DNA from: Burhinus oedicnemus
Taxonomy: Eukaryota; Chordata; Aves; Charadriiformes; Burhinidae
NCBI GenBank assembly: GCA_008921705.1
Contig: VFFE01007216.1
Coordinates: 260,382-324,381, forward strand
Reading direction: 5' to 3'
DNA: 64,000 nt
Position numbers and translations under genes: made by a program
Shown: piece after piece, positions 50,738-62,061 of the stretch
Layout of the letters: each line of letters starts with the position of its first letter
How positions within the stretch are numbered: the first letter of the stretch is position 1
The notes under the pieces: model-generated
Told to the model about the DNA's origin: nothing
What the model saw: the letters and a program-made list of their open reading frames with translations, nothing else
Database searches by the model: none

Positions 50738-51354
50738 CTACAAACTCAGAAAGATTTGCCTTGCTGCATACAAGTCAGAGAACAAATTAAAAAGTAGGGA
50801 TTTTAGGCAACTTTGAATTTAACATTTCCCATAAGCTGCTTAAAGGCAACTGAAAGGGTAATCAACGTGCAATCTTCACTCAGCTGTTGAACAATGATGG
50901 ATATGGAGATTTCCAAAGCCTCATCACAGGCGGAAGTGAGGCTTCTCCTTTCAATGGCTGGACAAATATTTGAACTGATTGTGTCTGTCTAATCCTTTGC
51001 AGTTTTAAAATGCCACCTAGCTCCAGGAAAATAATATACTCCCAGATCAACCTAAAATAATTACAGAAACTTCAAATCCTTCTTGTTTTAATTAATGACA
51101 GCATGCTAGGATTAATAATGCTATTACCAGCATACAGTGGACATCAATATAGACGTATTTTCTGCAAAGTGGGCTAGTCTGCTAGTTCTTCTTATTCCCT
51201 GTTTTCATAATTGTCCTTTGCTTTTCTTTCCCTCTCTTTTATCATGCTTCTACAAATCACCACAGTCCCCTAAACCTTGTAACTAGCGTTGCCTTGTTGA
51301 CACAGATACTAGTTTGCTGATGCACGCAGACCACAAAGTACTTTATAAAGCAGC

Positions 51355-51490
51355 CACAAAACTTCTTAACCCCATGTCAGAGGTGGGGAAATAGAGGCAC
51401 AGAAAAACAAACTAACTCATCCACACTTGAATTCAAGTCCAGTGCACAACCCAGCAGGTTACCTTGCTTAGACAGTGTGTCAATCAGCAC
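51355..51490 (-). repeat. MIR-like SINE
   Basis: CCCCATGTCAGAGGTGGGGAAATAGAGGCACAGA..., then CTTGAATTCAAGTCCAGTGC, follows the reverse complement of MIR from the 3' core to the tRNA-like head (GGGTTCAAATCC). The best preserved MIR-like copy in the window. Confidence 0.6.
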
Positions 51491-52279
51491 AGGCTTGCAT
51501 AAAACACGTTGTTCTACATGTTGCTCTACATTACAAGTATTACCAAAGCCACCAATGCTCAGATTGCAATTATTTTAATATTTGTCTATCACTTTGCAAT
51601 ACAACTTGAAATACGTTAAGTAACTCGGGATTAATGTAAATATAATCTATCAGGCTACACTTGCTCTAAATAACATTTTCCACGGTGTTTTAAATAATGT
51701 ATGCCAGGGATATTTTATTAAGGTATAAAGATAATTTCATATCCGCAGATTCATTGGATTCAGTGCCACTGTGAGAAAATGTAAATCAAAGGAGAACTTA
51801 GGTTCTGCTGTTCTCTCCAGAAAACCTCAAGCCAGCTGTTGTCTGGTAGTTTACAGGGAGACAGAAGTCCTAGTTCCAGTTTACAATGGTTTACGGGCAA
51901 GTTGTAACACCTCTCTACTTTACTCCATGTGTATAATGGGGTATTGGTAACTATCACTTGATATTTTCAGGCCCAATACTTTTAAATGGATTATTCTAAT
52001 TGAACAAAGCATTTGAATCGAAGTCATTTACTGTCAAAATTTTTTAGTGAAATTACAGTTGTTTTTAATTTGTGGTCTGAGCTTCTGAATGGTTTCATAC
52101 AGCAGCCTGTTCCACGTTGGTAGTGTTTTGCCCTGGAAGATTTTGTGAATGTGTGCAGAACTGTACAGCAGTCTTTCCTTTCGGTAGTACGTGCGCTGTT
52201 CCACCACTCCACCTCTGACTGTGCTCTCCCAGTGTAGTTCATTGCTTCTAACATGTTTTGCATGTTTCAGGGAGGAATA

Positions 52280-52450
52280 ACTCTATTTATGCACTGTTTT
52301 CTGCTTGAGGATTTCAAAGGCCAGCATCTTATCAGCTTCATTACATTAAACCTACACAACACTTCTGCAGGAGAGATAAGTTTAATTAATTCTCCTTTAA
52401 CAAATGTGAAACTGAGGCAGGTAGGGTAGTGTGCGACTTCCCTGCATAAA
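52280..52450 (-). repeat. MIR-like SINE
   Basis: TTCTCCTTTAACAAATGTGAAACTGAGGCAGG, followed by GTAGTGTGCGACTTCCCTGC, resembles the MIR core on the minus strand. Its left part includes a TAATTAAT motif. Confidence 0.5.
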
Positions 52451-52542
52451 ATAGCTACAAAATGAAATAAGGCATATATTACAGCACCTCTAATTTGAGT
52501 TTTGCACTTCAGTGACATCCTCATTTTCCCCTCCCACAGTGC

Positions 52543-52705
52543 TAATTAACTGTAATGTATGATAATCATTACTGAACTGAAGTTACACTATGTAGCAAAT
52601 GAAGGTTGTCTGTTTAATTAGCTTTATGGCTAGGTTGTGGGGCAAGGCATTTTCCTAATTAACAGAATTAAAACTCGACTGGGCAGATAGGAATGAGTGT
52701 AATTA
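52543..52705. promoter_or_regulatory. Cluster of TAATTA homeodomain-type motifs, candidate enhancer
   Basis: Four TAATTA palindromes at 52543-52548, 52615-52620, 52656-52661 and 52700-52705, with two more nearby (52383-52388 and 53046-53051). At this base composition roughly one per 1.2 kb would be expected. TAATTA is the core of many homeodomain sites. No experimental evidence; conservation cannot be judged from one sequence. Confidence 0.25.
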
Positions 52706-53375
52706 AATTTTAATCTCCCTCACCCTAAAAACAGGCTGCCCACAAAACAGACAGCTTTGTGTAAATGCTCTTAGAGCATGGAAAGGTTGAGGCAGGTTTC
52801 AACACATTTCCCTCATGTCACTTTCTCCATTTTCACCTGTTATCTTTGCAATTTTATGAAGAAACCTGTCTTCCAACACAGATGGTAATCTGTCACATAT
52901 GGATTTAGGTGTCAGCTATTCTCCTCCAGGCCACATCCACTCTGACATTATCCACCAACCAATCAATAAAAGAGTCTGCCAGGATGCCAAGAGATCAATC
53001 ACCTTGTAAAACAAACATTATGTCCTATTATTTTCTTATTACAGTTAATTAGATTTATAAAACACAAAAAGCTTCGAAAGTGAAAAACTTAGAAATGCTG
53101 TCAGAATAGTTTAGGCCCTGATTTCTCATTTGTGAAAGGGAAGGGCTTTACTAAATCTAATGTGAAAAGAAAGGATTTTCATGTGAAATTTTTGCTGAAC
53201 ACTGAATTCTTTTCTAAACTTAAAAACATGTTAGTGCAATGCTACAAACCCGAACAGTGCAAGCTGTCTTAGGCTGTGACACCAGAATGTGAAGTGGACT
53301 GGAGACAAAGAAATAGATTGATGGAGACTTTTACTGTCTAGGCTGAGATAAATGCAAAAACTATGCACCCCTCCG

Positions 53376-53395
53376 CCCCCCCCCCCCCCCCCCCC
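53376..53395. repeat. Poly-C tract (C20) abutting a gap
   Basis: Twenty C directly before the N run; the true length is unknown. The complementary G run could form quadruplexes. Confidence 0.9.
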
Positions 53396-53415
53396 NNNNN
53401 NNNNNNNNNNNNNNN
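53396..53415. other. Assembly gap, 20 N
   Basis: Twenty undetermined bases, probably a placeholder length, right after the poly-C run. Confidence 0.99.
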
Positions 53416-53739
53416 AAGAAAGAAAAGGTATAGGGATCCCAGAAAATAAAGTTCGTTTTCCTCTTACTGTAACATTTTATCAATCAAAATGCTTTTTATA
53501 AAACACTGGAGAGGAAGAAATAAGTGTGCAGTTAAGACTCCTGCTTGTACTTGGGGACAACAAATAACATCTCCCTGTTTCAGACTCTGGGAAACTCAGA
53601 TAGTAACAATGACCATGTAAGTACATGCAGACCTGGAGGCTGTGGTTAAAGTGGTGGTACAGAATTGTGCAAATACATTCAGCTGACTACTTATCTTAAT
53701 TATTCACACAGCCAATACAACCACAATAATTCTATGTTT

Positions 53740-53830
53740 AATGTTTCTGCATTTTATGCAGGAGGAGCTGAGACAGAAGAACTACATGGGTAGCTGCAGG
53801 TTACACACAATAGCAACAGTAAAGGGGTTA
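53740..53830 (-). repeat. MIR-like SINE fragment
   Basis: CATTTTATGCAGGAGGAGCTGAGACAGAAG, then CTACATGGGTAGCTGCAGGTTACACACAATAGC, parallels the reverse complement of the MIR core. Edges approximate. Confidence 0.45.
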
Positions 53831-56073
53831 ATTCAGTGTTTCTTCAGGTAGGAATCAGACAAAACTGGGGAGCTGACATCCCTGGGCATTTCCTCTGTAC
53901 TAGGTCTCACTAAAAAACAAGGCCTTGCTCTTACCGTGTTCATTTTTTCCATGTAATCTCAATGAAGAGCACAGGGGCAAGTGAGCAAGCTGTGCACTAT
54001 TGGACCAAGATACAAGAATCCCTAGACTTAGCATATTAACTCAATTTACCTTTATTCATAGTTGTTTTCATTTCTCCCCTTGGAATTATTATCTACTTAG
54101 GAAAGCTGTGTGCTTATTTCCAAGAATCTCAGTTTGCTTCCATAAATTTTGTTTGCTTTAATTAAATAAAATTTTAAAATAAAATCGGTATTAAAGACAG
54201 TTGAAGATATTGATGCTCTTCCTAAAATCACATTGAGACTATGCTGGCCTTCCTATGATAAAGCTGCTCCTGCTGAAAAGGACAGCTGAATACAATTACC
54301 CCATGATAATTCAAATGCCTCATAGCTGATAATGAATGAAACAAATCTGGCTGGTGACCAAACATTGACTCTCCAAAACTTTTTGAAGACACTACTTCAA
54401 CCAAACAGGGATCTGTTCTGTACCAGGGAAGACAAATACTTCACTGGGAGCAGGATCTAGCCATATAAAAAACAAACTATATTTAATGTGAAAAACACAA
54501 TAATAAAAGAATGAAAAAGATATCGTAATTTTGAATATTGGTAGCTATGATTATGTGAGTAGTCAACTCCCAAATTACAGAAAGCACAGCACACTTTTAC
54601 ATAATAAACTGTGGTTGCTGATCCTCAGGGAGCTTTATATTGTTGAATAAATGCAAGGTCTTTTCAACAACTGAAATGCAAAATATGACCCTCCCAAGCA
54701 TTAATTTAAAGGATTTGGCATTTTCAAAGGGGAGGTTCACAAAGACAAATAACAACTGCAAGTTTCCAGGGAACAGGGATATTGCCTAGTCATGAAAAAA
54801 CCCTAACTTAGTACACATGAATTTATTTTGTGGGGATAGATGAAACCCTTGGGAGGGAACAAAACTGAATGAGTTACATGGCAGCTGACCCAAGTCTGCA
54901 ATTTTTTAATGGAAGATAATCTGTTATATTATATTTGTCTGTCATGAACAAGTCTACAGCAGACACATGAACTGTACGTCTTTAACCTAAAAAAAAAAAG
55001 AAGACAATTCCCCCAAAATAGGGAAGGGGCAGTGAAAGTTTCACACACATTCTACATTAGATACATTTGTAGCAACAGTCAGAAGGCAGATGTTATCCAG
55101 TTTTGTTTCTTGGATTCTGCTCTCCACCCTCTCTCCTTTTTTTTGTCTTCCATTCCATTTTCTTCTTTCTGACAAATTTCACCTGTGTTGGTATCTATAA
55201 TTTGCATTTCCTCTCATTTTTTTAAATCCCATGGGTTTATCATTTCATTTTTCCCCACTGTGGCCTGGAGCTTCAATTCTCTCTTAGAAAGTCTGGATCA
55301 AATTATGCCTATATATCTAAAATTCGTCGTTCTGATGCCCAGCTGACATACATACCCATCAGTCAGTGTCCAATTGCTCATTTTTCTGATCCCCTCGCTA
55401 GGCTTCTGACCACTTGCAGCCACCTACCACCACGAGTTTTCCATCATTTCCTCCCCCAAATCCCACATATTTTCTGCTGGTGACCAGCATCTTTCTATCT
55501 CCAACATCTCCTGCACCACCTATCATTTTACCACCAACTCTGCTGACCTTTCTCCTCTCTCTGTGCCTCCCTCTGCTCCTCAGTCAGACACTCTGGCTCC
55601 TTATCACATGCCAGATTTGCCTCTGGACCAACAACAGTCAACTCCCTCTTTTCTTTAAAAAAGCAGGGAAAAAATTAGAATCTTAATTCTAAGTCACCTT
55701 CCAGTCTTGTCAAGCCTTGAAAGAGTTGTTTCCATGGCAGCAGTGCTGGGCCAGATGACTATGCCCCCCCCACTGGACATGACACAGAGCTTTCTACTGA
55801 GCTGCTGCAGCTGTCTGCCAGATGCTGTTACCATTTTCCTCACATTGGGTTGATCTTATTTGTTCTTTGTCTTGAGACTGGATAACATCGATGTAATCAC
55901 ATAAAATAATTGTGGCCTCACCAATAAGGCTACTGCAGACAGGCCTTAACGTTTGCTTCTTTAATCCACATTTAGGTAGCTATTTTGAAAATGTTTTTCT
56001 ACCTACCTGGCAGCTCGTGCTCTGGTCTGATTTCCTAGTCTTATTCATCTCTTCTAAAACAAGCAGCAATTTT

Positions 56074-56195
56074 GATAAACTGAACTTGACCATTGCTCTT
56101 CCATCAGTTACTCCATTTTCCCTCTCTAAATTCTGATAAACTGAACTTGACCATTGCTCTTCCATCAGTTACTCCATTTTCCCTCTCTCAATTCT
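56074..56195. repeat. 61-bp tandem duplication, two copies
   Basis: Copy 1 is 56074-56134 and copy 2 56135-56195, both starting GATAAACTGAACTTGACC and ending ATTCT. They differ at one base (CTAAATT against CTCAATT), so the duplication is recent. Confidence 0.97.
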
Positions 56196-58896
56196 GATCT
56201 TTGTGAGGTGGTTTTTTTTGGACACAGATGGTCTTGCATCTTGCTTAAGTCCTTCCAAAACAAAAATAACCTCAGAACTGCCTGTGTTATTTAATATTCC
56301 CTTTTGGCTTTAGTCTTCCATTTGCCACTCCTATCAAATAAATTTAGAAAATTTCCTTTGCATCTTCTTCTTTCACCAACTGCCAGTCTACCTGTTATCT
56401 CTGCAGCATAGGCCATGCATATGGTTGATTCATATGCCAAAGAATTGCCTCTGGAAGCATTTACTGGGTTGGACCATAACACAATCTTCCTGGTGCTTCC
56501 CAAAGAGGTTACAAAGTGTTTGTTCTCAGAAACTCTTGCCAGTACTCAGGCACTGAACAGGACCACTGTTTTCATGACAAAAGTCCTAATTTTCCTCTCA
56601 TTTAATGTTGGTTTTGTTACTTTTTTCTTTGGTTAGGCAGCTGCATCTATTGTTTCATCATCCTAAATCACCCACTGGCTGCCTTTGGTTGCTTCTTTGG
56701 CACAAATGCCTGTATTTTCTTAATCATATGGGTTTCGTCATAAGAGGTATTAGGAAGGGGATGAGTCAGGGAGATCCTTTGCTGCTGCTGTTGCAACATG
56801 TACCCAGAAAATCTGTTGGTTTCCATAAATCACTTGGGCAGTTTGAGATTCTCACAAATATGCCTTCACCAAGAAGCTATCCGCTTGCTTCCTGAAAATG
56901 GCACATGATCATGAGGCTTCAACTATGCACAAGCACCAGAAAATGGTCAGAACTTGTTTGTCAGAAGGCATTTTAAAGAAAATTCAGCTGTTTTAGTTGA
57001 ACATTTAATTGCACATTTAATCTGTGCATCACACACATATATATAGAAAATGACTATTTTTGTTGCTCCTAAAAGCACTAGTCTAGTTACTGGAGGACCC
57101 ACATTTTCATTACCATCATTCTTCACATCAGGCTCATGTTCACGAATTTATTTAGGTGCTGATTTCTCATGCAAGGCAAAGACGTTGCTCTGTCCACTCT
57201 CCATTCTGTATCATATAATTTATGCACGCAAAGATACAAGAAGTTTTTGTATTTAATTCTTTTTCTTGTTTTTAGGATAAAAGACAGCCACAAGATTTGT
57301 ATTTGCCTCGTGTTCAGCATGGAGAGGGCAAAGGTATTTTTTGTTTTGATTCATGGCTGTAGCGGCTTGTGATAATATCTGATCTCATTTTCTGATAGCT
57401 CTTTGCTTACATGTACAGAGAAGCAAATTCAAATGGTATTTATATTTGAACATGCAGTTATTTCTAGTTACAGACACTGGGAGGGTAAGTCGTTGTAGCT
57501 TGAAAGCAGAGTCTTGTAAGGGGTCTGATGGAAGCAGAGTTGCTGTATAATGAATTACGAAAACTGGATCTTGATTTGACTATTAGGAAGTTTACTCTTG
57601 ATTTAAGTTGATGAGAAGCAGGGAGAAAGCCATCAGGGAGAAAGAATGGCTCAAAATAAAACACTTCAGCAAACACTTAAGTGTTGTTAAAAAACAACAC
57701 ATACTTTAATAACTAACTTCTAAAATTCTGCCCCCTGACTCCAGACAGCTTGTGGACCGGCTTTGACAAACAGGCTATGGCCTGCTGTTGATAAAAACCA
57801 AGGACATCTGATTCCTCTGGAGTAGGATGTTTTTCTGAGGGAGTGAGACAGAAGGTACAAAGAAACTAGAGAGAGACTGAAGTTTTGTCTGCATTGACTT
57901 TCACGTGTGAGTGGAGAACACAAGCCACTTTGCACCACTGTATTAACATCCACTTTCTTCTTATATTTTCTTTCTATTGTTAAGATCAAGAAGAGTCAGT
58001 TTATTCCTCACTTGTCAGACTCTGAAGGGAAATGGAATGGGTAACCCAGTTCAGAAATATTTTCAAGGGAAGTAGAGGGGATACTCTATAGGCTGGGATT
58101 AGACTAGTTGCGTGTGCTTATGAGCATGTTATTGCAATAGAATATGAGTTCAGAGGGTGCCAGCTGTTTTTCCATGTTATTTCCCAAAGCACATATCTTT
58201 AAGCTTGTGCAAATAGGAGGTAGCTTAGACATATGATGTAAGATCTCTAATACCATCAGGAATCACCAAGGCTGATGTGCTTATTTTATCTTGGGGTCAC
58301 TTATTCTTTTGACCATATTCTAAAAAATTGGACACTGTGGGATTCCTGAGAGAAGTAAAAGGCACAAGGTCCAAAATCAAAGTTGATGACCACCGAAAGC
58401 TGATGCATAGAAGAAAGGACAGACATTCTAGTTAGGTATCCATGGCAGGGGCAGTATGGGCCTTGGGGATCAAAGGAGGAGTCACAGAAGGGGAAGTCTA
58501 TACAAAGGCCTGGGGATGACAATCTCTTTTTTATAAATGAAATAGTAGTTTTCAATGCCTTTTTTTCTGGGGTTCTTGACTTGAAATCCTATAAGGATTC
58601 AATTTTCTGAAATGTCTGAGAAATTTTCCCCTAAAAAGCCTGAAGTGTATCTGGCCACTCACCTAAAAACCTTGTATTACTTGCCACTCCCAGGAATCAT
58701 GGTTAAAATGTTCTATCTGCTTGGGTCAGCTTCTTCATAGAGAGTCTAAGCAGTCAATGTGTCTCAATCCGTTTCCATTTGCAAAGTTTTGCATTTTTTT
58801 CCAGTGGAGATACCAAAATATTAAATTAAAGCCTACTGAGAGTAATCCTGTCTTTCCCTTAGTTACTTTTGACAGACTCTAAGCAACATGCATACT

Positions 58897-58922
58897 ATTG
58901 CTCTGGGATATCCCAGAGCAAT
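58897..58922. repeat. Perfect 26-bp palindrome
   Basis: ATTGCTCTGGGAT followed immediately by ATCCCAGAGCAAT, centred on GATATC with no spacer. Confidence 0.95.
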
Positions 58923-61900
58923 CCAACCCAGATAGCTTTATTTATGTGCAGCAAGCAAAGAGAAGCTACTTATTAGCTTAAATAAAAAGCTGCTCTCACT
59001 AGTCATCACTGTGCCTTTGACTGAGAGTAAGGCTAAGGGACCGTTTTCCATATGCTACTTTCCAAACCAAACTCTAAACATAAGGCAACGTATCAGCAGA
59101 ATGTTAACAAAATTTAACGTGCTGTATACCAAATTACTTTGGCATCAAGCAGCGATGGCATGAACCAGGATTAAGAGCACAACCTCTCTATTAACTACAT
59201 AAATTGAAAGATACGACACAGAAGTAAATGGGCATTTCAGGTGCTGCAGTTATGAAGGGAAATGTAATCAGAATAAAAGGGAATAAGACAAGCTTTCTGG
59301 CTTTGCCAGATGTCCTCTTCACAAAAACCTACTGCTGCTTGTGATCTTGTGACTGACGTTTATGCTGACATTTGCTGGTACCACAGCACTCTGACTGCAG
59401 TGGAGGTGATGACTGCCAGCAACTTACTTCATTTGAGTTTATTTTTTTCACACCATATGCATGTATGCTTTTTCGCTTTTTTTGAGAGAGCACTGGAAAA
59501 TGCTAATGGCTCATTATGACTAATAGCTAATGGTTCATAATGCTTATGTACCTCAAAAACGATATGTGTATAACGTGGAGGAAGCTAAACTGACCTCTTC
59601 ACATGTGTTTAAAAACATCTTCATGTTGCTAGAGAAAGCTGAGCTGAAAAAAGCCCTTTTTGTATGACCCAGGATGTGCTCTGAATACCCACACAATACC
59701 TACTGACACTAATGCCATGTAATGTAGAGCAGGCACCAATATTCCTTTCACTGTGTGGAGTATCACAGATATCACACTAAAAGATACTGCTAATGGGAGA
59801 TGCACAGAAAGTAGACTGTGGATCTCAAGTACGAGTAGTCAGCTATGAACAGATTTGCCTCTATAAGCAACCTCTAGAAGTTTAAACTCTTGAGATCATT
59901 TAAATTCCTTTTAATTTAAAATGCTGACGTATATGAATGAATTCAACAAGGAACATAATTCCAGCTTTATGGCACAGTATCTTAGTGATTCTAATGCAAT
60001 ATGTTCCTCACAGTTATGCAGAAACTAAGTATCTAAATTTCATGGCTGTGCACCTTCCAATGGAAGTTATACACTTCAGCAGGGAACTTAGTTTACCTTT
60101 CAGCATGCTATTTTAGTGATGTCTTCTCTAATGCTTCTTATGCATTTATGAAAAAGTCATCTATACCTTTGGTAAAATGATGGTCTCGCCTAAACAGAAA
60201 CCTAGGCATTTTCTGTGGCAATCTAACCAAGGAAAACTTTGGATGTGGGTGACTACTTTCAAGATCTCTTTATAGTTAAGGAAGAAAACTAGAACACTGC
60301 CCAAATAAAAAAATAAAAAAAGTTCATTCACATGAATTCATTTGTGCCTGTCTTCATTTGCCTCTTAGGTGAGACAAATCTTAGTTCAGAAGACCTGGTC
60401 CAAACCTATAGACTTGATTGTAAAGGCATTGAGACACTTACATGATGTGAAAAGCGTGGTTGTATGTGGCACTGAAGTTCTATCTGCCTTGGTGTAAACT
60501 TGACAGGCGTGTATTTCACAGAGGTTACCTTGCACAGGGATATGTTTTACTGCCAAACTTCTAATGGCATGTAAAAAAAAGTGGCAAGTTGATCAGGGAT
60601 ATTAACCAAACAAAACCTGAGTTCATCATAGGTAATTACTCCTACTGCAAAACCCTTCCCATTTAGCCAATCAGTGAAAACAATGCACCACTCTGAAACT
60701 TATCCAATCAATCACAGTCAGACAAAGGCAGTATCATAACTCAAGCAAGCTAATAGTTGATGTACCAGATTAACAACTGCATCTTACTAATAATAAACAA
60801 TAAAAATAACCTGCAACTCCTTCTGGTGTTCCTTTCTAAAAAAAGAGGAAACTTTTTCAGTTTCATATGAATTGATTGGGACTGACAAGATGCATGACTA
60901 GAAGTTTTAGTCTATTTAATCCAATTTAGAGAAAAAACCTAAAACAAATTTTAAGTAATTTTGACTAATGGAATGATGGAGGAAATCATAACTGTTCACA
61001 GATATTCTCTAGCCAGGAAATTAAGCCAAATTGGCCAGCTAAACTGTTCATTGTGAGCTTTTCACTTAGTGTTAGTGTGTTCTGAATGAAAAGAGAGGAA
61101 AGCCTTCAGCATCTGAGTCATATTCTCATACCAAACTGATGTCAAGCATTAATTTTAAACATTTGATTTAATGAAACCTTTCAGTTCATATTTAACAAAA
61201 CATGATATATTTTGCTTCATTGAAACTCATTCTGTAACAAACTCCTCGCAGAAAGAATTCCATTTTCAAAATTTAATTCACTTTTAGGGTTTCACTTTTT
61301 TGTATCTAAAACCTATTTAAAACGCATTTTCCTGCTGTAATAGGCTGCAATTCAGAAAGATAAAAAAAGAGCCATCTATGTCAACCTAATAAAGCCAATG
61401 CAAAGATTCCCTTTTATTTCAATAAACTTTGATTCGATCCCTTGACTGAAATTGTTCATTAGTCTCTATGGTCGTGCTCTTCTTTTCTAGATTGCTTAAT
61501 GACAAGGGAGGCCACAGAGTTGAGTTACTGGACAAACCATTCAACACTAAGGCATTTCTGATGCTTCCACTGCAGCACAGTCAAGTATTTAAGCATGTAA
61601 GTGCCACATTTCTTTGCTGCATCTGAATGCAAAAGGATGGGGGCCTGTTTCAAGGAAGTAGAGAGCACACCACATTGCTGGGTAACCATGACAATGAGAC
61701 AGCAGGAAGAAGAAATGTTTGCCTAAACAGCATCCAGTCACATAACCCCAGCGTAACACTGCTCTAGTTAAACAATATGCCAGAGGGCTAAGAAGGGCTT
61801 ACTTAAGGTTGCACAGTAAATAAAATGCCCCATCTCTAGGTGGAGACGTGCAGGGACCTTTCTGTCTCTTAAATACATATCCATGAGATCACCTGGGCTT

Positions 61901-61928
61901 TGCAAAGATCTATTCGTGCATATGAAGT

Positions 61929-62061
61929 ACTGCTGTATTTATACATTTATATTATACATTTATTTTATATATATATAAAAATATATAATATATATTATAC
62001 ATATATTATACATTATATATTATACATTTATACTGTATTTATAAATACACTGCTGTATTTA
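61929..62061. repeat. AT-rich tract between 13-bp direct repeats
   Basis: The sequence ACTGCTGTATTTA occurs at 61929-61941 and again at 62049-62061, and the interval is almost pure A/T with many TATA/ATAT and TATACAT units. Likely unstable and length-variable. Confidence 0.9.

Noticed and set aside
55414..55686. Pro/Leu-rich 90-codon open frame on the + strand
   Set aside because: Composition follows directly from a pyrimidine-rich DNA stretch; no domain, no splice context.
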